37,162 bases of DNA, from assembly GCA_021734505.1 (NCBI GenBank), contig JAIPIT010000011.1, positions 1 to 37,162 of the forward strand, read 5' to 3'. A program made the position numbers and the translations under genes. The notes under the pieces were generated by a model, which had not been told where the DNA came from, did no database searches, and saw nothing but the letters and a program-made list of their open reading frames with translations. Origin of the DNA: Fidelibacterota bacterium. Its GTDB lineage: Bacteria > Fidelibacterota > Fidelibacteria > Fidelibacterales > Fidelibacteraceae. This document shows positions 8,167-16,619 of the stretch, piece after piece. How positions within the stretch are numbered: position 1 is the first letter of the stretch; each line of letters begins with the position of its first letter.

Positions 8167-9565
8167 AATATTTACTATAGCTATCCTCATATTTTCTTCC
8201 GTCTTTGCTTTTGAAGATGATTTCTCAAAGCAGGTCAATAAACTGGAAATGCTGAAAGATCCAATGAATACTTACTTTTTCAGCCACAATCCTGCAAACA
8301 TGCTTTATAAAGAGAATAGTGAAGTATATTATGTAAAAACGGTCTTCGGCAATAATGGCTATCACCGTGTATACGATGCAGCCACTTTTCAGAATTACAA
8401 AGCCGATTACAGCACTTTGCGTATGATCGATGAGTCTTCATTTCTTTTGGCAAGTATCACGTATGATGATCTTCGTATGAAGGATATGTACGGCTCAAGG
8501 GAAAAAGATTTTTATGACGATTATTTTTCTACGATCGATTCTTCAGGTGGCAACACTGCATATTACGGTCCTCAATTGTCAATTCTCTACAATGTCAAAA
8601 TAGCAGATGATCTTTATTTTGGCGTAAAGGGGAATTATGGCGTCGAGCGCGGATTGAAGGACACATTTCCCGAGACGATCACGATCATGCGAAATTCCAC
8701 ATATCATTTGGGTTTGGATTATCGCAAGGAATCCTTTGGGATCGGTTTGCATGGTCGGTATTATGACGATCAAACATACTATGAATCCGTAAAAAGCTAT
8801 TCTGAAGTGATTCCCAAAACTTACATGGGATATAATGTAATATATAATGAGAGCCCTTCTTCGACGTCCAAGAAAAAAAGAGACAGAAATGGATTGGAAT
8901 ATGGCGGACATGTAAGATTGAATAAGGGTGAATCAATAATATTTACGACAGGCATTACCGGATTATACAGATCATCAAGTTCAGAAATGTATACCTCTTA
9001 CAGTAAACCAAGGGGACAATGGGTAAGACAGGGGATAAACCTTTGTTCAGGTGTAACTGTCAATCCGTCCAGACTAATAAGCATCCAGATCGATGGTGAG
9101 TATCTGGGCTATTATGATTGGGGTGAATCACTGGTGACCAATACTCTGATATTGGAGAACTGGGAAAAAATGGGTCACTTGGGACTAAGTGTCCTGTATC
9201 AGCCTTCAATGGCACTAAAAGCTTATTTAGGTAGCAAGATCGGGAGTGTATCGTATAAATACTACGAATATATCCAGAGCTTTGAGGACATCAGATCCGG
9301 AGTGGAGTGGAACGTTTACGGCGGAACTGAATTATATATTTCTTCAAAAACTAAACTAAACATTAATTTGGAATTTGGAAAAGAAGTCCCCAAATTTTAT
9401 TGGGATATAGAATATTTTCAATATACGGGTGTAATAATAAATCTTGAACAATTGTTTTCTTTCGGTTATATTGCGTTGAAATTTGAAAATATTAATAAAA
9501 AACCATCGAATGGTAGTGAAAACATAAGTAATATGCAATTTGGACTATCATATCACAGAAAATAA
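8150..9565 (+). CDS. DUF6850-like outer-membrane beta-barrel protein, 471 aa
   Basis: A signal peptide (to about residue 20, SSVFAFED) is followed by a chain of alternating amphipathic strands rich in Tyr, Gly and Phe, the pattern of an outer-membrane barrel; the last strand is MQFGLSYHRK. The N-terminal motif YFFSHNPANMLYKE resembles the conserved start of the DUF6850 barrel family, which accompanies TonB receptors and DUF4876 lipoproteins in Bacteroidota. It overlaps the lipoprotein gene by 17 bp, so the two are probably made in fixed ratio. It may form a second pore or scaffold next to the receptor; this is inference. No enzymatic motif is visible. Confidence 0.7.
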   Translation: MNQTIKIFTIAILIFSSVFAFEDDFSKQVNKLEMLKDPMNTYFFSHNPANMLYKENSEVYYVKTVFGNNGYHRVYDAATFQNYKADYSTLRMIDESSFLLASITYDDLRMKDMYGSREKDFYDDYFSTIDSSGGNTAYYGPQLSILYNVKIADDLYFGVKGNYGVERGLKDTFPETITIMRNSTYHLGLDYRKESFGIGLHGRYYDDQTYYESVKSYSEVIPKTYMGYNVIYNESPSSTSKKKRDRNGLEYGGHVRLNKGESIIFTTGITGLYRSSSSEMYTSYSKPRGQWVRQGINLCSGVTVNPSRLISIQIDGEYLGYYDWGESLVTNTLILENWEKMGHLGLSVLYQPSMALKAYLGSKIGSVSYKYYEYIQSFEDIRSGVEWNVYGGTELYISSKTKLNINLEFGKEVPKFYWDIEYFQYTGVIINLEQLFSFGYIALKFENINKKPSNGSENISNMQFGLSYHRK

Positions 9566-9608
9566 AAAATTTGTAATTAATGAATCTTAGTCAAAAAAGG
9601 AGACAAAG

Positions 9609-11753
9609 ATGAAGAAGATGATAACGATACTTACGTGTCTGATTTTTGCCACAATGGCATTCGGACAGTGGGAAACGGTCAAGGGTCCGGTCGTATTTGA
9701 CTACCCGGCTGACGCAGTGGCATTAAATGCCACAACCATTTTAACAGTCAATGGTAATGTTGTTCAAAAGACAACTGATTTCGGAGCACATTGGACAGAA
9801 ATATTGCTACCGGATGACGTTTCTTTGACTGCTATTGACGCGGCAAACGAAACTGTTGCATATGCCTGTTCAGATGACGGTTTTGTATACAAAACCATCG
9901 ATGCGGGTGATACTTGGACTCAAGTTGGAGATACCGCACAATTCAAGATTGATATGGATGAGATCGACGTTTTGGATGCCAATACCGTATTCATTTCCGG
10001 CGGAGCCGGATCGTCTGCAACGGGTTATACCGGTTGGTTTTTTAAGACCACGGATGGTGGTGCCAACTGGGACACGACTATCGTGAGTGATCAAATTCTC
10101 GATGGTGATGTTGCATTTAACGATGCATTGAACGGGATTGTTTTTGATGACGGTACAGGCGGAATTATTCACACAACGCATGATGGCGGAGCTACATGGT
10201 CAGAGTATGCAGTAACTGCTCCGTTTGGGATAACATCAAAACGTATGTATACCGGTATAGCAGCCGGTGCAAATACATACTATATCGGTTCATATTACAA
10301 TGTGATCTGGAAATCAACCGATAATGGTGATACATGGTCATGTATCAGTGAATATACCTATTTCCTGGAATATGTAAAAAAAGTGATCGCTTTTGATGAA
10401 AATACGATGATGGCTTGGACATCATTATCCAATATCCTTACCACCACCGACGGTGGTACAACTTGGGATACTTTGAGAACAGGTACTGCTCAATCCGGGC
10501 AGACAATGGCTTTCAGTTCATTGACCAATGGTATGACGTGGTCATCTAATGGACAGGATTTCTCAACGGTCGACGGCTCAACATTTGTCCCGATGCACGA
10601 TTGGCCGGCCGTTAGTCTTTACGGCATCGCTTTCCCTGCACAAGATAAGGTCTTTGTAACAGCTACCTCCGGCGGTGAAGTTACCATGAGCGATGATAAT
10701 GGTAACACATTCTCATATCCCAGCAATGTTCCGACCGGATTTACATCATCAATATATAAAACTGAATTTATCAGTGAAAATGTAGGTCTTATCGGTGGTT
10801 CATCCGGTTATATCGGAAAAACAATTGATGGTGGTGAAACATTTACAACCATTCCTACGCCAATGGCGGAATTAAGCAATAAACACATCAATATGATGCA
10901 CATTGCACCGAATGGAGATATCTTTGCCGGCGGTTCAAGCGGTTTGGTTATGAAAAGTACCAATGATGGCGACACATGGGAAATGGTCAGTATTGAAGCA
11001 ACGCAGACTGTCTATGACATGTGTGTCTTTAGCAATGGCATGGCCATGTTGGGACAGGGTTCTGGCCAGTTCTCAGTCAGTACATCAACTGTTTTGGATA
11101 CATTTGAAATGGTAGCCGATTACGGTTCACAATCATTCCGCGAAGTTAAAGAACGCAATGGTGTTGTTCTTGTTGCCGGAACTGACGGTGTTTACAAAAC
11201 AACAACAGATGCATTGGATACACTTATTCAAATATTCGTTGAACCAAATACGAAAGATATGTATTGCATAACATTTATCAATGATTCGCTTGTCTATGCT
11301 GCCGGTGAACTAGGTTTGGTTTATGTATCAAGCGATACAGGCGCGACCTGGCAAGAAGTTCCAAATGATGCTGAGAAAACAATTCAGGGTTTGCGTTTTA
11401 ATGGCGAAAAACTTTGGGCTGTAGGACAAGAAGGTATTATTATGTACTTGCAGGTTATTGAAACAGGAATTTCTAAAAGCGGTATTCCTGATGAATATGA
11501 TCTTGCGCAAAACTACCCGAACCCCTTCAATCCTGTAACAACATTGAAATTCCAGGTTCCGAACGCCGATATGGTCAATATCAGTGTTTATAATGTTACC
11601 GGACGTAAGGTTGCCAGTTTAGTAAACAAACAACTTGAAGCCGGTTTCTACTCTGTCAACTTTGATGCAAGCGCACTCCCAAGTGGCATATATTTATATC
11701 GCCTCACTGCCGGTGAGTTCTCTTCAGTCAAGAAGATGACATTGCTTAAGTAA
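9609..11753 (+). CDS. BNR/Ycf48-like beta-propeller protein with T9SS sorting domain, 714 aa
   Basis: The signal peptide ends at AFGQ, near residue 20. At least eight BNR/Ycf48-type blades carry the hallmark DGG-TW turn: TTDFGAHWTE, TIDAGDTWTQ, TTDGGANWDT, THDGGATWSE, STDNGDTWSC, TTDGGTTWDT, STNDGDTWEM and SSDTGATWQE. The last ~75 residues are a type A T9SS sorting domain (YPNPFNPVTTLKF, VYNVTGRKVA, LPSGIYLYRL, KKMTLLK). It should be exported by the Sec system, cross the outer membrane through T9SS and be attached at or released from the surface. A strong SD (AAAGGAG) precedes the ATG, 43 bp after the barrel gene, and a strong terminator follows, making it the last gene of the receptor operon. 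The ligand of the propeller is unknown. Confidence 0.88.
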   Translation: MKKMITILTCLIFATMAFGQWETVKGPVVFDYPADAVALNATTILTVNGNVVQKTTDFGAHWTEILLPDDVSLTAIDAANETVAYACSDDGFVYKTIDAGDTWTQVGDTAQFKIDMDEIDVLDANTVFISGGAGSSATGYTGWFFKTTDGGANWDTTIVSDQILDGDVAFNDALNGIVFDDGTGGIIHTTHDGGATWSEYAVTAPFGITSKRMYTGIAAGANTYYIGSYYNVIWKSTDNGDTWSCISEYTYFLEYVKKVIAFDENTMMAWTSLSNILTTTDGGTTWDTLRTGTAQSGQTMAFSSLTNGMTWSSNGQDFSTVDGSTFVPMHDWPAVSLYGIAFPAQDKVFVTATSGGEVTMSDDNGNTFSYPSNVPTGFTSSIYKTEFISENVGLIGGSSGYIGKTIDGGETFTTIPTPMAELSNKHINMMHIAPNGDIFAGGSSGLVMKSTNDGDTWEMVSIEATQTVYDMCVFSNGMAMLGQGSGQFSVSTSTVLDTFEMVADYGSQSFREVKERNGVVLVAGTDGVYKTTTDALDTLIQIFVEPNTKDMYCITFINDSLVYAAGELGLVYVSSDTGATWQEVPNDAEKTIQGLRFNGEKLWAVGQEGIIMYLQVIETGISKSGIPDEYDLAQNYPNPFNPVTTLKFQVPNADMVNISVYNVTGRKVASLVNKQLEAGFYSVNFDASALPSGIYLYRLTAGEFSSVKKMTLLK

Positions 11754-11772
11754 GCCGCTAAAGGATATAAAT

Positions 11773-11800
11773 AAAGGGCTGAGTAACATCAGCCCTTTTT
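11773..11800 (+). terminator. Rho-independent terminator after the T9SS propeller gene
   Basis: AAAGGGCTGA and TCAGCCCTTT pair around a 6-nt loop and run into a T tract, 20 bp after the stop codon. It ends the receptor operon. Confidence 0.9.
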
Positions 11801-11843
11801 AGTTTTAGGGGTGATTGGGTTTTGTTAAGATTTAATTAAGATC

Positions 11844-11984
11844 GACTCAATGATAACAATTAGGTTTGAGTCAAACTGAAAAGTTATCATTGAGTCAATC
11901 ATAACAATTGGGTTTGAGTCAAACTGAAAAGTTATCATTGAGTCAATCATAACAATTGAATACGACTTGAAAATTTGAGTCAAA
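11844..11984. promoter_or_regulatory. 48-bp tandem array with three TTTGAGTCAAA dyads, probable operator region
   Basis: ATAACAATT recurs at 11853, 11901 and 11949, a period of exactly 48 bp. The dyad GTTTGAGTCAAAC occurs at 11864-11876 and 11912-11924, and its core TTTGAGTCAAA again at 11974-11984. GACTCAATGATAAC (11844-11857) and GTTATCATTGAGTC (11883-11896) form a perfect inverted repeat. The array ends about 17 bp before the -33 element of the polyferredoxin promoter, where an activator would bind. The TTGA-N-TCAA shape loosely recalls CRP/FNR-family half sites, but the spacing differs from the classical FNR box. The regulator is unknown. Confidence 0.6.
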
Positions 11985-12000
11985 ATTAAGTATCTATTAA

Positions 12001-12032
12001 TTGTTTATCTCGCTGAACGCTTTGTATATTTG
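12001..12032 (+). promoter_or_regulatory. Bacteroidota-type -33/-7 promoter for the polyferredoxin gene
   Basis: TTG (12001-12003) and TATATTTG (12025-12032, matching TAnnTTTG) are separated by 21 bp, as in Bacteroidota primary-sigma promoters. The start codon is 23 bp further on, and the operator-like array lies immediately upstream. Confidence 0.5.
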
Positions 12033-12055
12033 TTAGTTAAAATTAAGGACTAAAC

Positions 12056-13999
12056 ATGAAGAAAAAATGGTTTCACAATAAGACAAGAATGATCATTCAA
12101 TTGCTGATCCTTGCACTTGTTGTCGGTACGCTTATCCTCGGTGCCGTAAAAGCAAATTTTAATCCGGATATGGAAAAATACTGCCCATTTGGCGGTCTTA
12201 TGTCTTTCGGATCAAAACTGAACATTGGTACAATGTCTTGTGCTATCAGTGAAACTCAGGTCTTTATCGGACTGGGTATTGCTCTGATGATCGTGCTTGT
12301 AGGTAAACTGTTCTGTAGCTGGATTTGCCCCGTGGGAACGGTTAGTGAATGGTTTAATAAAATTGGAGAGAGACTGGGTGTTTCATTCACCATAAAAGGT
12401 ATTGTTGATCGCATCCTGAGACTTGGAAAGTATGTGCTGCTTTTCTTTGCGGCATATATAACCATGAATAGTTCCGAATTATGGTGCAAGAAATTTTGCC
12501 CCTATTTTGGATCGGTCAGCGGATTTAATGTTGATACAATATTGCTATTCTCCCTTTTATCTATCGGAGCAGTCGTCATAGGCTCGATCTTTATAAAGAA
12601 GTTCTGGTGTAAATATGCCTGCCCTCTTGGCGCATTGAGCAATGTCTTTGCAAATATATTGATCACAGGCCCGATCATTATCATCTATGTGATCCTCTTG
12701 CTTGTTGGTGTTAAAATTCCATTGTTCTGGTTTCTGCTGGTTGTGATTGCCGCTTCGGCTCTGACTGAATCACTCAGATTAAAGCTCTTTTCGATCTCAC
12801 CTTTCAAAATTCGACGCGGTGAATCCTCATGTACCTCTTGCAAGGTTTGTGATACAAATTGCCCCGAAGGAATTGAAGTCAGCAAACAAGATCCGGTAAC
12901 TCATCCCGATTGTACCCTTTGTCTGGATTGTGTAAAAGCTTGTCCGGTAAATGATACTTTAAAAGTAAAAGGCGGCCGTTGGATGCCTCCGTTTGTATTG
13001 CTTATTGTCATTGCATTGGCATTGATCCTGGCAAAGCAATTTCCTATGACAACTCTGTCTGAACGATGGGGCACATACGAAACGGCAGATTCACTCAAAC
13101 ATATTGAAAAAGTCGTATTTGAAGATCTGATGTCCGTGAAATGTTTCGGTTCGGCAAATTCGATGAAAAACCGTGTATCACGCATACCCGGGATCCTCGG
13201 AATGGATGCTTGGGCATCAAAACATAAAGTGACCTTATATTACGATACGGCTACGTTAAGCGAAACAGACGTCAAACGTGCCGTGTTTACCCCATCACGC
13301 TATAATATTAGAAAAAGTGTAATGCTTGAAGATGCCCCCGAAACCCTTGTAGGCTATCGAGTGGGTGTATGGGAACTCTGGGATGGGACCGATAATGCTC
13401 ATATTTATCGTATGTTAATGGCTAACAAGGGCATTTACGGTTTTTCAACAGAATTCGGAGAACCGGTGTATGTAATCGTTTATCTCGATCCTCTAAAAGT
13501 TCAGCCTGAAGATATCAAGGCACTGATAGAAGTTACTAAATACGAATATGAACAAAAAGGTGAAAAGATCGTTCAAAAGGTCGATTTTAAGCTGGAAGGC
13601 AAGGGAGAGTATGTAGATACACTTACCTATTTGGATTACAGAAAACTGTTTTTCTCAGCTTATGATAGAACTTTCAATAACTATCGGAAACAGGATCCCG
13701 AAAAGATGAATGTATTTGAAGTGGGTTTCCCGAATGCGGAAAATTCTGAAGTCGTTCGTAAAATGAGCTACCTGACTTCCCACATGTCATTTGAACCCGG
13801 TGCGGTTCGCGTAAGCACTGAGTTTACGGATCACCCCGTATTACTGGTTTATTTTATGGCCGACAGTACCAACGGTGAAAACATTATGATGCATCTCGAG
13901 AAAGATATGCTGACATGTATGTTGCGCGACGGTTCAACCAAAGAATATGAAAATATCTTTGAGTTTGAAGAACCCTTTACGGTAAAACCTGCTAAGTAA
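12056..13999 (+). CDS. NapH/NosR-like membrane polyferredoxin with three HMA-like periplasmic repeats, 647 aa
   Basis: Five or six membrane segments carry paired Cys-Pro motifs of the NapH/NosR type: CPFGG (43), CSWICPVG (87-94), CKKFCPYFG (144-152) and CKYACPLG (185-192). Two classic 4Fe-4S ferredoxin motifs follow at 259-270 (CTSCKVCDTNCP) and 286-297 (CTLCLDCVKACP), then a transmembrane helix at 311-328. The remaining ~315 residues look like three beta-alpha-beta-beta-alpha-beta units at about 352-413, 432-493 and 551-615. Unit 1 matches the HMA metal-binding pattern (CFGSANSMKNRVSRIPGI), but with C363-x-x-S366 instead of CxxC; units 2 and 3 lack the site. It likely moves electrons through the membrane to a periplasmic partner. 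A terminator follows. The link to the nearby receptor/ABC locus is inference. Confidence 0.82.
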   Translation: MKKKWFHNKTRMIIQLLILALVVGTLILGAVKANFNPDMEKYCPFGGLMSFGSKLNIGTMSCAISETQVFIGLGIALMIVLVGKLFCSWICPVGTVSEWFNKIGERLGVSFTIKGIVDRILRLGKYVLLFFAAYITMNSSELWCKKFCPYFGSVSGFNVDTILLFSLLSIGAVVIGSIFIKKFWCKYACPLGALSNVFANILITGPIIIIYVILLLVGVKIPLFWFLLVVIAASALTESLRLKLFSISPFKIRRGESSCTSCKVCDTNCPEGIEVSKQDPVTHPDCTLCLDCVKACPVNDTLKVKGGRWMPPFVLLIVIALALILAKQFPMTTLSERWGTYETADSLKHIEKVVFEDLMSVKCFGSANSMKNRVSRIPGILGMDAWASKHKVTLYYDTATLSETDVKRAVFTPSRYNIRKSVMLEDAPETLVGYRVGVWELWDGTDNAHIYRMLMANKGIYGFSTEFGEPVYVIVYLDPLKVQPEDIKALIEVTKYEYEQKGEKIVQKVDFKLEGKGEYVDTLTYLDYRKLFFSAYDRTFNNYRKQDPEKMNVFEVGFPNAENSEVVRKMSYLTSHMSFEPGAVRVSTEFTDHPVLLVYFMADSTNGENIMMHLEKDMLTCMLRDGSTKEYENIFEFEEPFTVKPAK

Positions 14000-14019
14000 T
14001 TTAACATAACATATTTGTA

Positions 14020-14050
14020 GAGACGCGATTTATCGCGTCTCTTTTTTTTT
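14020..14050 (+). terminator. Rho-independent terminator after the polyferredoxin gene
   Basis: GAGACGCGA (14020-14028) and TCGCGTCTC (14033-14041) form a perfect stem followed by nine T. The TGTAGAGACGCGA start is typical of the mobile short palindromes seen elsewhere in the window, so the terminator may derive from one. Confidence 0.9.
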
Positions 14051-14081
14051 TATGCCGTTAATTTTCCCGGTTTTCCGGTAA

Positions 14082-14101
14082 CCCCGGGTTTAAACCCGGG
14101 G
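14082..14101. repeat. 20-bp perfect palindrome CCCCGGGTTTAAACCCGGGG
   Basis: A perfect dyad in the ffh upstream region. Degenerate relatives (CCCGGGTTTAAAGGTAC) occur at about 18502-18520 and 22012-22028 in the tRNA-Phe island region, so it belongs to a dispersed repeat family. Confidence 0.8.
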
Positions 14102-14213
14102 CTATCCCCATTCGCCATCAATTATTCCCGACCCCCGACCCCTGACAGCAGGTTCACAATTTTCTTGCCATAAGTTATTGATAAACACTATATTGATAAT
14201 GAACTAAAAACAT

Positions 14214-14241
14214 TTGCTTTCGATAATATATTTACTATATT
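14214..14241 (+). promoter_or_regulatory. Candidate promoter of the ffh-rplS operon
   Basis: TTGCTT (14214-14219) and TATATT (14236-14241) are spaced 16 bp apart, 23 bp before the chosen ffh start. AT-rich context limits confidence. Confidence 0.3.
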
Positions 14242-14264
14242 TCTGAGCTATTTTGGAGATTGGA

Positions 14265-15596
14265 ATGCTTGAACAGTTACGGGATAATCTACAGACGATC
14301 TTTAAAAACTTACGGGGCCAAGGCAAGATCACGGAACAGAATGTGTCTGAGGCATTACGCGAGGTTCGCAGAACCCTGCTTGAAGCCGATGTCAATTATA
14401 CCGTGGCCAAGTCGTTTATCGCCCGGGTGAAAGAAAAAGCCCTGGGTGAAAAAGTCCTGACAAGCATCACTCCCGGTCAGTTGGTGGTCAAGATCATCCA
14501 TGATGAAATGATCAACCTTCTGGGCGAAGCACACGTTCCTTTACAACTTGATGGTCTTCCTCCCGCCATGATCATGGTGGTTGGCTTGCAAGGGTCCGGT
14601 AAAACGACCTTTGTGGCCAAACTGGCGAAGCAATTGAAAGCATCGGGCAAACGTCCTATGGTGGTTGCAGCAGACATTTATCGTCCTGCCGCGATCGATC
14701 AATTGGTGGTACTCGGTCAACGGATCGGGGTGCCGGTTTATAAAGAAGACAGTAAAAATGCCGTGAAGATATGCAAGCATGCGCTAGCAGAAGCACGACA
14801 AAGTGATGTGAACGTATTGATCTTTGATACTGCGGGTCGATTACATATTGATGACACCATGATGGACGAAGTGGGTAATATTCATAAAGAATTAAAACCT
14901 AAAGAAGTCCTATTCGTGGCTGACGGTATGATCGGACAGGATGCCGTGAATGCGGCAAAGGCTTTCAATGAACGATTGGATATCACGGGTATTGTTCTGA
15001 CCAAATTGGACGGAGATACACGGGGTGGGGCAGCATTGTCAATCCGAAGCGTTACAGGAAAGCCGATAAAATATATCTCTCTTGGTGAAACATTAGATGA
15101 TCTGGAAATTTTTTACCCGGATCGTTTTGCCAATCGCATTCTCGGTAAGGGCGATGTTGTCTCCCTGGTTGAAAAGGCTCAAGAGGCCTTTGATGAAAAA
15201 GAAGCCGAAAAACTGGAAATGAAGATCAAGAAGAATACCTTCGATCTTCAGGACTTTCAGAACCAACTGAAAAGCCTGAAGAAGATGGGACCGCTTTCTT
15301 CTTTGGTTGACATGATCCCCGGAGCACAAAAACTTAAAAATGCTCAAGTGGATGAAAACCAGTTTGCTCGGACACAGGCTATCCTGAATTCGATGACAAT
15401 AAAAGAAAAGGAAAAGCCGACTATCATCAATGCAAGCAGGCGGAAACGCATTGCTTTTGGCTCCGGCACTCAGGTAATGGATGTCAATCGACTCTTGAAT
15501 CAGTTTGATCAGATGAAGAAGATGATGAAACGAGTAAATAAAATGAAACTTCCAAAACAGGCAATGGGAAACATGAATAACTTGCCTTGGAACTAA
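14265..15596 (+). CDS. ffh: Signal recognition particle protein Ffh (SRP54), 443 aa
   Basis: This GTPase binds signal peptides and 4.5S RNA and delivers ribosomes to FtsY at the inner membrane. The N domain (1-95) is followed by the G domain with GLQGSGKTT (107-115), the DTAGR motif (188-192) and TKLDGD near 248. The C-terminal Met-rich M domain ends MKKMMKRVNKMKLP. I chose ATG 14265 over the in-frame TTG at 14253: the protein then starts MLEQLRDNLQ as in the family, and GGAGA sits at the right distance upstream. It opens the classical ffh-rpsP-rimM-trmD-rplS operon, with rpsP starting 12 bp after its stop. Confidence 0.97.
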   Translation: MLEQLRDNLQTIFKNLRGQGKITEQNVSEALREVRRTLLEADVNYTVAKSFIARVKEKALGEKVLTSITPGQLVVKIIHDEMINLLGEAHVPLQLDGLPPAMIMVVGLQGSGKTTFVAKLAKQLKASGKRPMVVAADIYRPAAIDQLVVLGQRIGVPVYKEDSKNAVKICKHALAEARQSDVNVLIFDTAGRLHIDDTMMDEVGNIHKELKPKEVLFVADGMIGQDAVNAAKAFNERLDITGIVLTKLDGDTRGGAALSIRSVTGKPIKYISLGETLDDLEIFYPDRFANRILGKGDVVSLVEKAQEAFDEKEAEKLEMKIKKNTFDLQDFQNQLKSLKKMGPLSSLVDMIPGAQKLKNAQVDENQFARTQAILNSMTIKEKEKPTIINASRRKRIAFGSGTQVMDVNRLLNQFDQMKKMMKRVNKMKLPKQAMGNMNNLPWN

Positions 15597-15608
15597 AGGA
15601 GAACAACA

Positions 15609-16304
15609 GTGTCAGTACGGATTCGGTTAACAAGAATGGGAAGAAGGAATCGTCCTTTTTACCGTGTAGTAATCGCAGATTCACGAAGCCGCCGCGACGG
15701 TAGCTTTATTGAACAAATTGGAACGTATGATCCAATTAAATTAGATAAAAATTTCACAATAAATGAAGATCGCGTCTTTCATTGGTTGAAAGTTGGCGCA
15801 CTACCTTCGGATACAGTAAAACGCTTACTGTCTAAAGAAGGCATTATGCTGAAATGGCATCTCGAATCAAGCAATCTTACAGAAGATAAAAAGAAACAAG
15901 AACTCCAGAAATGGGAAATGGCTAAAGAAAACAAAGAAAAAGCCAAAGCCGACAAAAAAGCAGCTAAAAAAGTTGAAAAGGTTGAAGAAGTTGAAGAGGT
16001 TGAAAAAGCCGCTCCAGTTGAAGAAGCCGCTCCAGCAGAAGAAAAAGCGGATGAACCTGTAGAAGCTGTTGAAAAAATCGTCGCTGAAGTCCCCGTTAAA
16101 GAAGAAACCGCTCCGGTGGAAGAAGTTGTTGTAGCTCCAGCAGAAGAAAAAACCGAAGAAGTAGTAGAAGAAGTCGTTGAAGCTTCTCCCGCTGCAGAAG
16201 AGGTAAAAGAAGACGTTGCCGAGGAAGCTGCTCCAGTTGAAGAAGCAGTTGCTGAAGAAGTTGAATTACCGGAAACAAAAGAAGATACACCCAAAGCTGA
16301 GTAA
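15609..16304 (+). CDS. rpsP: 30S ribosomal protein S16 with a long acidic Glu/Ala/Val tail, 231 aa
   Basis: Residues 1 to about 85 are a normal S16 (RIRLTRMGRRNRPFYRVVIADSR, FIEQIGTYDP). It starts at GTG with SD AAAGGAG eight bases upstream. The following ~145 residues are a low-complexity, lysine-then-glutamate-rich tail with repeats such as APVEEA and APAEEK. S16 is usually 80-100 residues; tails of this kind are known in Bacteroidota-group S16, but this one is long. The antisense Ser/Thr-rich open frame over the tail is a composition artefact. S16 is an early assembly protein of the 30S body; the tail's role is unknown. Confidence 0.95.
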   Translation: MSVRIRLTRMGRRNRPFYRVVIADSRSRRDGSFIEQIGTYDPIKLDKNFTINEDRVFHWLKVGALPSDTVKRLLSKEGIMLKWHLESSNLTEDKKKQELQKWEMAKENKEKAKADKKAAKKVEKVEEVEEVEKAAPVEEAAPAEEKADEPVEAVEKIVAEVPVKEETAPVEEVVVAPAEEKTEEVVEEVVEASPAAEEVKEDVAEEAAPVEEAVAEEVELPETKEDTPKAE

Positions 16305-16371
16305 GATCGGTAAAGGGGATAGATAACCAACAGCAAACAAAGAACTAGAAATTCAAATTGAAAGGGATACT

Positions 16372-16608
16372 ATGCAAGAATTTGTAGAATCGATTGTGAA
16401 ACGTTTGGTTGATAATCCGGATGAAGTTAAAGTTACCAAGATCGAGAGCGAAAATAATACGATCTATGAATTGACAGTCGCTCCTGAAGATCTCGGTAAG
16501 GTCATTGGAAAACACGGTCGGACCGCACAAGCCTTGCGAACACTGTTAACGGCAGTTTCCGCAAAGGCAGGACTAACGCGTTCGACACTAGATATTATCG
16601 ATAGATAG
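16372..16608 (+). CDS. khpA: KhpA-type KH-domain RNA-binding protein, 78 aa
   Basis: A single type II KH domain fills the protein. The RNA-binding GxxG loop is GKHG (residues 46-49) in LGKVIGKHGRTAQALRTLL. The N-terminal MQEFVESIVKRLVDNPDEV matches the family. The size and the place between rpsP and rimM are standard for KhpA. An SD (AAAGGGA) precedes the ATG. The protein binds structured RNAs and is linked to RNA folding and cell-envelope regulation in other bacteria. Confidence 0.93.
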   Translation: MQEFVESIVKRLVDNPDEVKVTKIESENNTIYELTVAPEDLGKVIGKHGRTAQALRTLLTAVSAKAGLTRSTLDIIDR

Positions 16609-16619
16609 TTCAGAATAAC

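Noticed and set aside
11844-11990. Short CRISPR array
   Set aside because: The 48-bp units are directly tandem with no unique spacers, only about 2.3 copies exist, and no cas gene is nearby.
1373-13999. A nitrous-oxide reductase (nos) cluster, suggested by an ABC transporter plus NosR/NapH-like polyferredoxin
   Set aside because: There is no NosZ, NosL or periplasmic NosD among these genes, and the polyferredoxin lacks an FMN-binding domain. The beta-helix proteins of the islands are T9SS surface proteins elsewhere.
15779-16336. 185-residue Ser/Thr/Ala-rich antisense open frame
   Set aside because: It is the mirror of the Glu/Ala-rich S16 tail codons; it has no signal, family or context.
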